Shown: in pieces, positions 1-9,380 of the stretch
Layout: every line of letters starts with the position of its first letter
Numbering within the stretch: the stretch's first letter is position 1
From: an uncultured Nitrospira sp.
GTDB taxonomy: Bacteria; Nitrospirota; Nitrospiria; Nitrospirales; Nitrospiraceae
Reading direction: 5' to 3'
Assembly (NCBI GenBank): GCA_902500705.1
Contig: CABVRR010000022.1
Location: 3,194-35,481, forward strand
DNA length: 32,288 nt
Position numbers and translations under genes: made by a program
Notes under the pieces: model-generated
Seen by the model: the letters and a program-made list of their open reading frames with translations, nothing else
Databases searched by the model: none
What the model was told of the DNA's origin: nothing

Positions 1-48
1 GTTCCATTGCGATTCCCCATGACGAAGTAAGACTAATCGAGCCATTGG

Positions 49-771
49 CTATCCTTTGTCGTTGAACGTGAGTATTCCGCCGGGGACTAACACATACTGA
101 ATTGCCGTCGTGTCAAGGTAAGCCTGTGAGGACAGGACCGCTTGTTTGGCCGGTCGACCAGGCGGCTGATCCAAATCGGGAGGACCTTCCTGAATCATCT
201 TCACCAGTGTCGCGAGGAAGATGACGTAGAACACCACGCCGACCCAGATGACATAGGGCTGTACCCCGCCGGCCTCCTTTGATGCGGTTTCTTGTATCGT
301 ATGACCCAACTGGCCGGCTTTTTTGATTTCACCGACGTGCTCCCGGCAATGCCAATAATACAGATAGTTCGCGGTTGCTCCCGCCATCAGGCTCCAGACA
401 ATTCCGGCGGAAAAATCGCCCGTGAGATAGGTGGAAACCATCGGACCGACCGCATAGACGAACGCGTGAAGATACATCTTACGGTACAGAAACCAGAGGA
501 ACGAGATGAAGAGAAACGCCGGCCAGTTCCACGACAGCGCGAACTTCGGCTGGCCGTTCGACGAAAATTTCTTAAATACGGTTAGGTAGTAGTCGGCGTT
601 GGGGCCGATGAACTGGCGCCACAGCGTCTCCTCGTTCTGAACCGGCCGGTCGGTGGGAGCCTCGGAAACGCTCTCGTCGGTCGCTGCGGGCTCAGCCAAT
701 TTGGCACCACACTGATGACAGAAATGGGCCTCGTCGGGGTTCTGTTGTTTGCACTCACCGCACAGTCTCAT
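49..771 (-). CDS. Zinc-ribbon membrane protein (DUF2628-like)
   Basis: The 240-residue protein begins with a zinc ribbon (C4, C7, C18, C21). A polar linker of about 50 residues follows, then a membrane region with helices near 84-96, 98-117, 121-140 and 172-192. The WNWPAFLFISFLWFLYRKMY stretch resembles the DUF2628 family, in which a cytoplasmic segment precedes a 'WNW..FF...WFLYRKMY' core. Function is unknown; such proteins are inner-membrane and possibly sensory or scaffolding. The start at MRLCGEC is chosen because the zinc ribbon normally opens these proteins. The reading frame stays open upstream for another 68 codons, but that extension runs into the argD leader and looks non-coding. 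No strong ribosome binding site is seen. The gene is divergent from argD. Confidence 0.75.
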   Translation of the reverse strand: MRLCGECKQQNPDEAHFCHQCGAKLAEPAATDESVSEAPTDRPVQNEETLWRQFIGPNADYYLTVFKKFSSNGQPKFALSWNWPAFLFISFLWFLYRKMYLHAFVYAVGPMVSTYLTGDFSAGIVWSLMAGATANYLYYWHCREHVGEIKKAGQLGHTIQETASKEAGGVQPYVIWVGVVFYVIFLATLVKMIQEGPPDLDQPPGRPAKQAVLSSQAYLDTTAIQYVLVPGGILTFNDKG

Positions 772-940
772 GGAGGCGCAGCTTACCACACTCGGAACAG
801 AAGGATACGGCCTATCGTACGCGGCAGATCGTGGACGTATCGCAGGTGGCTCCTGCGACGCTTTCATCGAGGCTCCGCTTATTGCTCTTCTCACTGCCCC
901 TGTGCTAGCTTTCCTTTCTTTCTTAAGGGGATACGTCGTC

Positions 941-2158
941 ATGCCGACCGAAGAACTGAAAGATGATGCCGCCAAATACTTGATGCAGACTTACACCCGT
1001 CAGCCGGTATCGATCGTACGGGGACGAGGCGCGAAGGTCTACGATCTGGAGGGGCGAGAGTACCTCGATTTTGTCGGTGGGATTGCCGTCAACGTGCTGG
1101 GGCACGGTCACCCTGATCTGGTTCAGGCCATCCAACGCCAGGCCGCCCAACTCATCCATACGTCAAATCTCTACTACACCGAACCGCAAGTGAAATTGGC
1201 GCGCCTTCTGGTGGACCATTCGTTCGCTGACCGTGTGTTTTTCTGCAACAGCGGGGCGGAAGCCAATGAAGCCGCGATTAAGCTGGCGCGGCGGTACGGA
1301 CATGAGCGACATGGACCCGACCGCTTCGAAGTGATCACCATGAAGAACTCGTTTCATGGCCGAACCCTAGCCACGCTCACTGCCACGGGACAGGAGAAGG
1401 TCCAAAAAGGGTTTGAGCCGCTGATGCCTGGATTTGCCTATGCGCCGTTCAATGACTTCGAGGCTCTCGAATCCATGGTCACTGAGAAGACCGCTGCGAT
1501 CATGCTGGAACCGATTCAGGCCGAAGGCGGCGTGTATGTCGCCGACCGGGACTATCTCAAAAGCCTGCGCGCCCTCTGCACGCAACGCGACATCTTGCTC
1601 ATTTTCGATGAAATCCAAACCGGCATGGGGAGAACCGGTACCTTCTTTGCCCATGAGCAACTCGGGGTGAAGCCCGATATCATGACCCTTGCAAAAGGTC
1701 TCGCCGGGGGCGTGCCGATCGGAGCCTGCCTGGCAAAAGAATCGGCGGCCGCCGCGTTTACGCCCGGCGTTCATGCCTCGACGTTCGGTGGAAACCCCTT
1801 GGCCTGTGCTGCGGCATTGGCGGTGTGCCGGGTGCTGCTCGAAGGAAGAGTGTTGGATCAGGCACGCCGCATGGGAGAGTACCTGACAAAAGAGCTGGCG
1901 GGCTGCAAAGAGCGCCATCGAATCGTGAAAGACGTGCGCGGCCTTGGGCTCTTGCAAGGCCTGGAGTTGGAAGTCGATGCCAGGGCGGTCGTGGCCGATG
2001 CGCTTGCCCGTGGTGTGCTGATCAATGCCGCCACCGATCGAGTGCTGCGCTTTGTGCCGCCGTTAGTGATCACTCAGCCTGAGGTGGATAAGCTCATCGA
2101 ACTCCTCGGTGCCCTATTCACCCAACGCTCGACGACAGGAAAAGATTCACGCCACTGA
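941..2158 (+). CDS. argD: Acetylornithine aminotransferase
   Basis: PLP-dependent class III aminotransferase of 405 residues that converts N-acetylglutamate semialdehyde to N-acetylornithine in arginine synthesis; family members often also serve as succinyl-DAP aminotransferases. Visible landmarks are the FCNSGAEANEAAIK cofactor-phosphate region (101-114), D223 in IFDEIQTGMGRTG that holds the pyridine nitrogen, and the Schiff-base lysine K252 in TLAKGLAGGVPIGA. The start is placed at MPTEELKDD because AAGGGG lies 10 bases upstream (925-930) and family members begin here; the frame stays open further upstream but has no homology-like content. It is first in the arg-lys operon and overlaps argF by one base (TGATG). 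Confidence 0.95.
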   Translation: MPTEELKDDAAKYLMQTYTRQPVSIVRGRGAKVYDLEGREYLDFVGGIAVNVLGHGHPDLVQAIQRQAAQLIHTSNLYYTEPQVKLARLLVDHSFADRVFFCNSGAEANEAAIKLARRYGHERHGPDRFEVITMKNSFHGRTLATLTATGQEKVQKGFEPLMPGFAYAPFNDFEALESMVTEKTAAIMLEPIQAEGGVYVADRDYLKSLRALCTQRDILLIFDEIQTGMGRTGTFFAHEQLGVKPDIMTLAKGLAGGVPIGACLAKESAAAAFTPGVHASTFGGNPLACAAALAVCRVLLEGRVLDQARRMGEYLTKELAGCKERHRIVKDVRGLGLLQGLELEVDARAVVADALARGVLINAATDRVLRFVPPLVITQPEVDKLIELLGALFTQRSTTGKDSRH

Positions 2159-3135
2159 TGACCAAGCCAGCTCGACAAAAAACCCGCAGCGGTCGCTACG
2201 CCAAAGACTTGCTCGATGTCGCAGCGATGCCGCGCCAACAGATCCTTGACTTGCTTCGCTTAGCGGCGTCGCTGAAGAAAAAGCAGCATCAAGGTATTCC
2301 ACATCGGTTGTTGCCCGGAAAGACACTAGGGTTGCTGTTTCAAAAGCCGTCGACAAGGACTCGTGTGTCGTTTGAGGCAGGGATGAACCAACTGGGCGGC
2401 CATGCGCTCGGTCTTCCCCTGAGTGACATTCAACTCTCGCGTGGGGAGACCATTCCGGATACCGCGCGCGTCTTGTCTCGGTATCTGGACGGAATCGTCA
2501 TCCGCACCTATGACCATGCGATCGTGGAAGAATGGGCGGTCGAAGCCTCGATGCCGGTGATTAACGGGCTGACTGACCATAGCCATCCGTGTCAGGCCTT
2601 ATCCGACTTGATGACGATTCAAGAGATCAAGGGCCGGCTCAAGGGACTGAGCCTTGCCTACATCGGCGACGGAAATAATGTCGCCAACTCACTCATCGAA
2701 GCCGGAACGAAGATGGGCATGCGCATCGTGGTCGGATGCCCGTCCGGCTATCAACCGGACCAGCAGGTGATCGATCGGGCGAGGATTGACGGACAAGCCA
2801 CCAACGCCTCCATCGAGGTGCTGGAGAATCCCCTCGTCGCCGTGAAAGAAGCGGATGTGGTATACACCGATGTGTGGATCAGCATGGGCCGCGAACGGGA
2901 ACAGGCCCGACGATTACGCACACTCGCTCCGTATCAGCTAAATAAGCGGCTGCTGCAAGGGGCGAAACCCGATGCCATCGTCATGCATTGCCTGCCGGCC
3001 CACCGCGGAGAAGAAATTACAGCCGAGGTGCTGGACGGCCCACAGTCCGTCGTCATCGATCAAGCGGAGAATCGCCTGCACATGCAAAAGGCAATTCTGA
3101 CTCAACTACTCAGCCGAACGAATGATACTAAGTAG
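2158..3135 (+). CDS. argF: Ornithine carbamoyltransferase
   Basis: Cytosolic enzyme of 325 residues that makes citrulline from ornithine and carbamoyl phosphate. The carbamoyl-phosphate loop STRTR is at 65-69, HPCQ at 143-146, the ornithine-specific DVWISMG segment begins near 238, and the catalytic HCLP is at 277-280. The SMG loop favours ornithine over acetylornithine or aspartate as the acceptor. The start ATG shares its A with the argD stop codon, indicating translational coupling. Ten bases separate it from argG. The first 15 or so residues are basic and longer than in many homologues, which is common and not suspicious. Confidence 0.96.
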   Translation: MTKPARQKTRSGRYAKDLLDVAAMPRQQILDLLRLAASLKKKQHQGIPHRLLPGKTLGLLFQKPSTRTRVSFEAGMNQLGGHALGLPLSDIQLSRGETIPDTARVLSRYLDGIVIRTYDHAIVEEWAVEASMPVINGLTDHSHPCQALSDLMTIQEIKGRLKGLSLAYIGDGNNVANSLIEAGTKMGMRIVVGCPSGYQPDQQVIDRARIDGQATNASIEVLENPLVAVKEADVVYTDVWISMGREREQARRLRTLAPYQLNKRLLQGAKPDAIVMHCLPAHRGEEITAEVLDGPQSVVIDQAENRLHMQKAILTQLLSRTNDTK

Positions 3136-3144
3136 GATGCCATC

Positions 3145-4359
3145 ATGAAACCGAAACCGATTAAGAAAGTTGTCCTCGCCTATTCCGGTGGGCTGGATAC
3201 GTCCGTCATTCTCAAGTGGTTACAAGAAACCTATCAGGCCGAGATCATCGCGTTTTGTGCCGACCTCGGCCAAGGAGAAGACCTGAAGGCGGTCAAGGCC
3301 AAAGCTCGGGCGCTCGGCGTCAAGAAAGTCTATGTCGAGGATCTCCGGGAAATCTTCGTCAAGGACTATGTGTTCCCGATGTTGCGCGGAAACGCGATGT
3401 ATGAGGGCTGCTACCTCCTGGGGACATCAATCGCTCGCCCGTTGATCGCCCGCCGACAGGCGGAAATCGCGCTCAAAGAAGGCGCTGAAGCAGTGTCGCA
3501 CGGCGCAACGGGGAAGGGCAACGATCAGGTGCGGTTCGAGTTGACGTATACGGCACTCGCGCCGAACCTCAAGATCATTGCGCCCTGGCGGGAATGGACC
3601 ATGCGATCTCGGCGGGAATTGATCGACTATGCTGAGCAACACGGCATTCCCGTGACCGCAACTAAAGCCAAGCCCTACAGCACGGACCCCAATCTCTTTC
3701 ACATCAGTTATGAAGGTGGCATCCTTGAAGATCCGTGGGAATCGCCACCGGATGAAATATTCCAGATGACCGTCTCTCCGGAAAGGGCACCGAATAAACC
3801 ACTGGAAGTCGAGATCGAGTATCAGGCCGGTAATCCAGTCGCGATTGACGGCAAAAAGATGAGCCCTGCTGCCTTGCTTGCCCGTCTCAATACATTGGGT
3901 GGAGCCCATGGGATTGGACGGGTTGACTTGGTGGAAAACCGCTATGTTGGAATGAAGTCGCGCGGCGTGTACGAAACACCGGGAGGCACGATCCTGCATA
4001 TCGCACATCGTGGAATCGAATCCTTGACGATGGACCGCGAAGTCCTCCACTTCCGCGACAGCTTGATCCCACGCTTTGCAGATCTGATCTACAACGGATA
4101 TTGGTTCAGCCCTGAGCGCGAGATGATGCAGGCGGCCATCGATGAAGCTCAGAAAGATGTGAGCGGCGTTGCACGGGTCAAGCTTTATAAGGGAAGCTGT
4201 ACGCTGGCCGGACGCAAATCCAAACAATCCCTCTATCGCCTCGATGTCGCCACGTTCGAGGAAGATGACGTCTACAACCAGAAAGACGCGGAAGGTTTCA
4301 TTCGGCTGAACGCGTTACGGCTCAAGATTCGCGCACAGAGAAGGAAAGCCTCATCCTGA
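3145..4359 (+). CDS. argG: Argininosuccinate synthase
   Basis: The 404-residue enzyme condenses citrulline and aspartate using ATP. The N-type ATP pyrophosphatase loop SGGLDTS lies at 14-20 in [12 protein letters not shown]. Other family signatures are [27 protein letters not shown] and the [15 protein letters not shown] region. Length is normal for the bacterial type I enzyme. It sits between argF and argH, and its stop codon overlaps the argH start by one base (TGATG). Confidence 0.97.
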   Translation: MKPKPIKKVVLAYSGGLDTSVILKWLQETYQAEIIAFCADLGQGEDLKAVKAKARALGVKKVYVEDLREIFVKDYVFPMLRGNAMYEGCYLLGTSIARPLIARRQAEIALKEGAEAVSHGATGKGNDQVRFELTYTALAPNLKIIAPWREWTMRSRRELIDYAEQHGIPVTATKAKPYSTDPNLFHISYEGGILEDPWESPPDEIFQMTVSPERAPNKPLEVEIEYQAGNPVAIDGKKMSPAALLARLNTLGGAHGIGRVDLVENRYVGMKSRGVYETPGGTILHIAHRGIESLTMDREVLHFRDSLIPRFADLIYNGYWFSPEREMMQAAIDEAQKDVSGVARVKLYKGSCTLAGRKSKQSLYRLDVATFEEDDVYNQKDAEGFIRLNALRLKIRAQRRKASS

Positions 4360-5771
4360 TGGCCAAGCGTAAGGGTCGTCCGACATCAGTCGAGGGTGGA
4401 GGAAAAGCCTGGGCCGGTCGATTTCGCGAGAAGACCGACCGAATCGTCGAGGCGTTTACCCGGTCGGTGACGGTCGACAGTCGGCTCTATGGCGAAGACA
4501 TCGCCGGGAGCATCGCTCATTGTAAAACACTGGAGAAGGCTCGGGTTCTCACACGGTTGGAGGCACGCACCATCGTCCGTGGGTTGGAATCGGTCAAACA
4601 AGAGCTGGACCGTGGCCGATTTGCGTTCTCGCCCCAGGACGAAGATATTCACATGGCAATCGAACGACGACTGACCGAAGTGATCGGCCCATTGGGAGGA
4701 AAATTGCATACGGGCCGGAGTCGGAACGACCAAGTGGCCTTGGATATTCGCCTCTATTTGCGCAATCAGCTGGATCAGCTGCATGAGCGATCAACCGAGT
4801 TACAACGGGTGTTGGTCGCAAAAGCCGGGGCGAACCGCACCGTCATGATGCCCGGTTATACGCACTTGCAGCGAGCCCAACCGGTTCTTTTTGCGCATCA
4901 CCTGTTGGCGTATGTGGAAATGTTCGAACGGGACAAAGGTCGACTCCGTGACGCCAGGGCAAGACTCAATGTCATGCCGCTCGGATCCGGGGCCTTAGCC
5001 GGGACGAATTATCCGATCAACCGGCGATACACGGCTGAATTGTTGGACTTTCCGGCCATCACTTTGAACAGCATGGACGCGGTCTCCGACCGTGACTTCA
5101 TGATTGAGGTGGCATCGGCCCTCTCCATCGTCATGATGCATTTGTCTCGGCTCAGCGAGGAGTTGATCGTATGGGCCTCGCAGGAATTTCAGTTTATCGA
5201 CCTGCCGGATGCGTTCTGCACGGGAAGCAGTATGATGCCGCAGAAGAAAAACCCCGATGTTCCTGAGTTGGTCCGAGGGAAAACGGGACGCGTCTACGGC
5301 CACCTCGTCAACCTGCTGACTCTGCTCAAGGCGCTGCCGTTAAGTTATAATCGGGATTTGCAGGAAGACAAACCGGCGATCTTTGATGCACTAGATACCG
5401 TGACGGCCTCTCTCCAGGTGATGACGGAGTTGATGCGTCGGTTGAAAGTCAACGGAGAAGCCCTGAAACGGGCGCTGCAAGGAGGCGGGCTGCTCGCCAC
5501 GGAACTGGCCGACTACTTGGTCATGCGAGGCGTGCCGTTTCGCGAAGCTCACGGGATCACAGGACGCATTGTTCGAACTGCACTCGATCAAGGACGCGAC
5601 CTCACGGAGTTGTCGCTGGAAGAACTGCGGGTATTCTGTGACCGGATCGACAAGAGTGTGTTTTCCAGATTGACCACGGCAGCGGCCATTGATCATAAGG
5701 GGCAAATCGGCGGAACCGCCCGAGGGCGGGTGGAGCGACGAATTCGAGAGCTGGAGCAATTGCTGTCATGA
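4359..5771 (+). CDS. argH: Argininosuccinate lyase
   Basis: Fumarase/aspartase-superfamily lyase of 470 residues that releases arginine and fumarate. The signature GSSMMPQKKNPD is at 289-300, TGRSRNDQVALD begins at 118, and the GYTHLQRAQP catalytic-histidine segment lies near 166-175. The N terminus carries a short basic extension before the usual KAWAGRF start; the first ATG is kept because it overlaps the argG stop. The next gene, a small lipoprotein, overlaps the stop as ATGA, so the transcript very probably continues into the lysine genes. Confidence 0.97.
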   Translation: MAKRKGRPTSVEGGGKAWAGRFREKTDRIVEAFTRSVTVDSRLYGEDIAGSIAHCKTLEKARVLTRLEARTIVRGLESVKQELDRGRFAFSPQDEDIHMAIERRLTEVIGPLGGKLHTGRSRNDQVALDIRLYLRNQLDQLHERSTELQRVLVAKAGANRTVMMPGYTHLQRAQPVLFAHHLLAYVEMFERDKGRLRDARARLNVMPLGSGALAGTNYPINRRYTAELLDFPAITLNSMDAVSDRDFMIEVASALSIVMMHLSRLSEELIVWASQEFQFIDLPDAFCTGSSMMPQKKNPDVPELVRGKTGRVYGHLVNLLTLLKALPLSYNRDLQEDKPAIFDALDTVTASLQVMTELMRRLKVNGEALKRALQGGGLLATELADYLVMRGVPFREAHGITGRIVRTALDQGRDLTELSLEELRVFCDRIDKSVFSRLTTAAAIDHKGQIGGTARGRVERRIRELEQLLS

Positions 5772-5992
5772 GAGCGTTGGTCGTCATCGCGTCGGCAGTA
5801 ATCCTAGTTTCTTGCGGAGTGGTGGGGTCGCCGGTCCCTCCAGAGTTCGTAGGAGTCGCACCCACGATCGACAAACAGAAACGGCAGGCCCTTGAGGCAG
5901 AGCGTCAGGCGGCGGAATCGGTTGACCCGGACCTTCTCCTGGGCACCCATGACATGGATCTGCCTCCATCGCAGCCGGTCGGAATACGATAA
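5768..5992 (+). CDS. Small lipoprotein, LptM/LppL-like
   Basis: A 74-residue lipoprotein with an N-terminal hydrophobic segment and a lipobox ending at C16 (ILVSC). The mature part opens CGVVGSPVPPEF, which recalls the CG.KGPLY.P opening of LptM (YifL/LppL) lipoproteins. In proteobacteria those genes commonly lie directly upstream of lysA and dapF and assist maturation of the LPS translocon LptDE. Here the gene lies directly upstream of lysA and overlaps argH by ATGA. What I see is the lipobox, the motif and the position; assignment to the LptM family is an inference, because Gly-Leu-Lys-Gly-Pro-Leu-Tyr is not conserved exactly. The rest is charged and probably flexible. Confidence 0.75.
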   Translation: MRALVVIASAVILVSCGVVGSPVPPEFVGVAPTIDKQKRQALEAERQAAESVDPDLLLGTHDMDLPPSQPVGIR

Positions 5993-6038
5993 ATGGAATT
6001 AGGTTTACGACAATTAGTCTCTCTCAAGGATGAACGCG

Positions 6039-7310
6039 ATGCATAGTTTTGAGTATCACCATGGTGAATTGCACTGTGAACAGGTCCCGGTCAGCCGCAT
6101 AGCGAAGGAAATCGGTACTCCCTGTTACATCTATAGTCATGAGACGCTCATTCGGCATTTTCACGCCTATGACCATGCCTTTAAAAATATCCCGCATGTC
6201 ATCGCTTTTGCGATGAAGGCCAATTCCAATCTGGCCATCCTTCGCCTGATGGCAAAGGAAGGAAGCGGTGCGGACATCGTATCGGGAGGCGAGCTGTTCC
6301 GAGCCCTCAAAGCAGGGGTGCCGGCCTCCAAGATCGTCTTTGCCGGCGTCGGCAAATCGCCGGAGGAGATCCGCGATGCACTGAAGGCTGAGATTCTCAT
6401 GTTCAATGTCGAGTCGTCGGCTGAGATCCATGCGATCAATGAGGTCGCGGCCTCGGTCGGTAAAAAAGCGCGGATCGCGTTGCGGATTAATCCGGACGTG
6501 GATCCGAAAACACACCCCTACATCTCAACAGGGATGAAGAAAAGCAAGTTCGGCATCGCTGCGGATCGAGCATTAGACGAATACAAAGCGGCCTCCTTAC
6601 TGAGTCATATTGACGTCGTGGGAGTTCATGCCCACATCGGCTCGCAGCTGACGGAGGTGACACCGTTCGTCGATTCATTGAAGAAAGTCGTGGCCCTCAT
6701 CGACACCCTAAAAGAGCAGGGCATCAACATCCGCTACCTGAACATCGGGGGTGGGCTTGGGATCACGTATTCCGAGGAGAAGCCGCCGCTACCACAGGAA
6801 TTGGCGGATGCGATTTCACCGTTCGTGAAAGATTTGGGGGTGACGCTGGTAATGGAACCTGGCCGCGTCATCGTCGGTAATGCCGGCATCATGGTCACGA
6901 AAGCGTTGTACGAGAAGGTCGGTGAGACGAAGCATTTCGTCATCGTCGATGCCGCTATGAACGACCTGATTCGGCCGAGTCTGTACGGAGCCTACCACGA
7001 AATTCTCCCTGTGAATGAAGGTGCTACTCATCGAGTCAAACAGACGATGGACATCGTCGGACCCGTCTGTGAGTCGGGAGATTTCTTGGCCAAGGATCGA
7101 TCGTTACCCGATATCAAGCCTGATGAGTTGCTGGCGGTCATGAGTGCGGGGGCCTATGGCTTTGTCATGGCGTCGAATTACAACTCTCGGCCCCGTGTAC
7201 CGGAAGTGCTCGTCAAGGGCGAGACATTTCACGTCATTCGCGAGCGAGAAACCTACGACGACCTCGTACGAGGGGAGAAAATTCCGTCGTTTCTCAACGA
7301 AACGGAGTGA
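6039..7310 (+). CDS. lysA: Diaminopimelate decarboxylase
   Basis: PLP-dependent fold III decarboxylase of 423 residues that converts meso-diaminopimelate to lysine. The Schiff-base lysine is K60 in FAMKANSN; the glycine-rich NIGGGLG phosphate-binding segment, the EPGR motif and the C-terminal GPVCESGDFLAKDR active-site cysteine segment are all present. Two in-frame ATGs exist, at 6030 and 6039. The later one is preferred because AAGGA at 6026-6030 would be well spaced for it but overlaps the earlier codon, and because MHSFEYHHGELHCE matches the usual family start. The stop lies two bases before the dapA ATG. Confidence 0.95.
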   Translation: MHSFEYHHGELHCEQVPVSRIAKEIGTPCYIYSHETLIRHFHAYDHAFKNIPHVIAFAMKANSNLAILRLMAKEGSGADIVSGGELFRALKAGVPASKIVFAGVGKSPEEIRDALKAEILMFNVESSAEIHAINEVAASVGKKARIALRINPDVDPKTHPYISTGMKKSKFGIAADRALDEYKAASLLSHIDVVGVHAHIGSQLTEVTPFVDSLKKVVALIDTLKEQGINIRYLNIGGGLGITYSEEKPPLPQELADAISPFVKDLGVTLVMEPGRVIVGNAGIMVTKALYEKVGETKHFVIVDAAMNDLIRPSLYGAYHEILPVNEGATHRVKQTMDIVGPVCESGDFLAKDRSLPDIKPDELLAVMSAGAYGFVMASNYNSRPRVPEVLVKGETFHVIRERETYDDLVRGEKIPSFLNETE

Positions 7311-7312
7311 AG

Positions 7313-8185
7313 ATGTTTACCGGATCTCTTGTCGCGATCGTCACCCCGTTTCGACAGGGTAAAGTCGACGAGCGCGCCTTGGCCGAGTTGATCGAATGGC
7401 AGATCGACAATGGCACCAACGGCATTGTCCCCTGCGGAACCACCGGTGAATCGGCCACACTTTCTCATCGTGAACATGATCGGGTGATTGAGCTGACGGT
7501 CGAAGTGGTCCGCCGTCGGGTGCCGGTTATTGCCGGTACCGGCTCAAACAGTACGGAAGAAGCCGTCACGCTCACGAAACATGCAAAACAGGCCGGAGCC
7601 GACGGCGCGTTGCTCATTACTCCCTACTACAACAAGCCTACGCAGGAAGGACTTTTTCGACATTATGCAGCAGTTGCAGAGGCTGTCGACCTTCCCTTAA
7701 TCCTGTATAACATTCCAGGTCGTACTGGGGTCAACATGCTCCCATCGACAATCGCTAGACTTTCAGCCATTCAAACGATCATCGGGGTTAAGGAAGGAAG
7801 CGGCTCCGTTCAACAGGCTTCGGATATCGTGCAAATGTGCGGTGATCGTCTCACGGTGTTGGCTGGTGACGACGCTCTTACGCTCCCGATGATGGCAGTC
7901 GGCGGAAAAGGTGTCATCACCGTAACGGCCAATATCATGCCGGCGGAAATGACTGGTCTTGTAAAAGCTTTTACCGAGGGGCGCATCGACGAAGCTCGAC
8001 GGATTCATTTTAAGCTCTCTCCTCTCTTTGCGGCGTTGTTCTATGAAACCAATCCCATTCCGGTTAAAGAAGCGTTGGGACTTATGGGGAAGATCGATCC
8101 GGAATTACGGTTGCCGCTCTGCCCTATGGCGCAAGACACTCGCGAGAAATTGGTTCGTATTCTTAAAGACGCAGCATTGATTTAA
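7313..8185 (+). CDS. dapA: 4-hydroxy-tetrahydrodipicolinate synthase
   Basis: Class I aldolase of 290 residues that condenses pyruvate with aspartate semialdehyde, the committed step to diaminopimelate and lysine. The CGTTGES motif is at 41-47, Y132 lies in LYNIPGRTG, and the Schiff-base lysine is K160 in GVKEGSG. A GTG six bases upstream (7307) is also in frame and overlaps the lysA stop. The ATG is preferred because GGAG at 7304-7307 precedes it and family members start MFTGS. It is co-directional and near-contiguous with lysA. Confidence 0.95.
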   Translation: MFTGSLVAIVTPFRQGKVDERALAELIEWQIDNGTNGIVPCGTTGESATLSHREHDRVIELTVEVVRRRVPVIAGTGSNSTEEAVTLTKHAKQAGADGALLITPYYNKPTQEGLFRHYAAVAEAVDLPLILYNIPGRTGVNMLPSTIARLSAIQTIIGVKEGSGSVQQASDIVQMCGDRLTVLAGDDALTLPMMAVGGKGVITVTANIMPAEMTGLVKAFTEGRIDEARRIHFKLSPLFAALFYETNPIPVKEALGLMGKIDPELRLPLCPMAQDTREKLVRILKDAALI

Positions 8186-8201
8186 CCTTGGCAAGGCGCA
8201 G

Positions 8202-9017
8202 GTGCACGACAAGATGATCAAAGTCATTGTAGCGGGTGCAGCCGGACGAATGGGATGTCGGCTCGTGTCACTAATCAAAGATTCGACAGCTTTGACGCTG
8301 GCAGGGGCCTTAGAGGGGAAAGGGCATCCGGCGCTGGGCGAGGATGCAGGCGAGACGTCCGGGTCGGGGCGCGCCGACCTTCCCATTACGGACGATCTCT
8401 CCATTTTGATGGAACGAGGAGAGGTGGTCATCGATTTTTCAGCACCCGTGGCGACACTGGAGCATATGCGGATTGTTGCCCAGCATCGGCGAGCCATGGT
8501 AATCGGGACGACCGGATTTTCGGCAGCTCAACTCGACGAGCTGAAATCAATGGCCCAACAGATTCCCTGCGTTTTTTCTCCGAATATGAGTGTCGGGGTC
8601 AACCTGATTTACAAAGTCATCGGCGAAATGGCCAAAACGCTTGGGGACGACTACGACATCGAAGTGATTGAAGCTCATCACAGACTGAAAAAAGACGCGC
8701 CAAGCGGCACGGCTCTCAAGATTGCTGAAGTCTTGGCTCGTTCAGTCAGCCGGGACTTGAACCAAGTCGGCGTCTATGCCCGCAAGGGATTGATCGGGGA
8801 GCGAACAAAAGGAGAGATCGGAATACAAACCATTCGCGCTGGCGATATCGTCGGCGACCACACCATCCTGTTCGGGGGTATGGGAGAACGAATCGAGGTC
8901 ACCCATCGGGCCAGCAGCCGCGATACATTCGCCCGTGGAGCCCTGCGAGCCGCAAGATGGGTCGTCCGCCAACCACCTGGCTTGTACGATATGATGGACG
9001 TCTTGAGCCTTCATTGA
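8202..9017 (+). CDS. dapB: 4-hydroxy-tetrahydrodipicolinate reductase
   Basis: NAD(P)H-dependent reductase that follows DapA. The Rossmann motif GAAGRMG, the GTTGFS loop and the catalytic signature EAHHRLKKDAPSGTA are all present, with normal length (271 residues). The start is uncertain: GTG at 8202 has AAGG five bases upstream (8193-8196), while ATG at 8214 gives the more typical opening MIKVIVAGA but has no clear ribosome binding site. It is the last gene of the arg-lys operon; no further plus-strand gene follows for about 560 bases. Confidence 0.94.
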   Translation: MHDKMIKVIVAGAAGRMGCRLVSLIKDSTALTLAGALEGKGHPALGEDAGETSGSGRADLPITDDLSILMERGEVVIDFSAPVATLEHMRIVAQHRRAMVIGTTGFSAAQLDELKSMAQQIPCVFSPNMSVGVNLIYKVIGEMAKTLGDDYDIEVIEAHHRLKKDAPSGTALKIAEVLARSVSRDLNQVGVYARKGLIGERTKGEIGIQTIRAGDIVGDHTILFGGMGERIEVTHRASSRDTFARGALRAARWVVRQPPGLYDMMDVLSLH

Positions 9018-9227
9018 CCATCTTTTAACGGCACCTTGATATCGATCTTACTTGGCTCATGAGCGAAGACTATCTGGCACTGACTATCTACGGAGCAGCG
9101 ATAGGTAGAGCGTGGATAGGGCTACTGCGGCCCACGCTTGGCTAGGAAGGCCCTAGGACCAAAAGTAACCACGCTACCCTCTCCAGCTTGCCGGTGAGCA
9201 GTACGTTTGAACTGGGAAGAAGAGGGC
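9018..9227. other. Intergenic segment downstream of dapB
   Basis: About 210 bases between dapB and the small minus-strand zinc-ribbon gene hold no credible coding sequence. A 7-bp inverted repeat (AGCGTGG 9109-9115 / CCACGCT 9132-9138, 16-base loop) could end the arg-lys transcript, but no T-run follows. No RNA family was recognised. Confidence 0.35.
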
Positions 9228-9380
9228 CTAGTGGCGAGCCGTGATCGGTCGAGGTTCTTGATCCGCTGCTTTCCGGCGACCACAATTCAAGCAGGCAAAC
9301 ACGGTGATCGCAAGCCCGGCATCCAAATCTACGGCTCGTTCCGGCAACATCGCACCATGGCATTTATCACAAGTTTTCAT
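9228..9380 (-). CDS. Small zinc-ribbon protein
   Basis: A 50-residue protein opening MKTCDKCHGAML with paired cysteines C4/C7 and C30/C33 (CLNCGRRK), the spacing of a small zinc ribbon, and a polar tail. The start is set at the methionine directly before the first CxxC. The frame is open for another 27 codons upstream, but that part looks non-protein-like. No clear ribosome binding site is seen, so coding status rests on the knuckle geometry. Function is unknown; a role in nucleic-acid or metal binding is only a guess. Confidence 0.5.
   Translation of the reverse strand: MKTCDKCHGAMLPERAVDLDAGLAITVFACLNCGRRKAADQEPRPITARH

Noticed and set aside
882-910. TTGCTC-17-CTAGCT as an argD promoter
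   Set aside because: Spacing is ideal but the -10 hexamer matches the consensus poorly; not called.
1367-1957. Minus-strand frame of 196 codons inside argD
   Set aside because: It is a shadow of argD with no recognisable protein features.
3427-4227. Long open frame on the minus strand inside argG (266 codons)
   Set aside because: It is antisense to a gene with complete argininosuccinate synthase motifs; the translation has no domain-like pattern and reflects high-GC codon bias.
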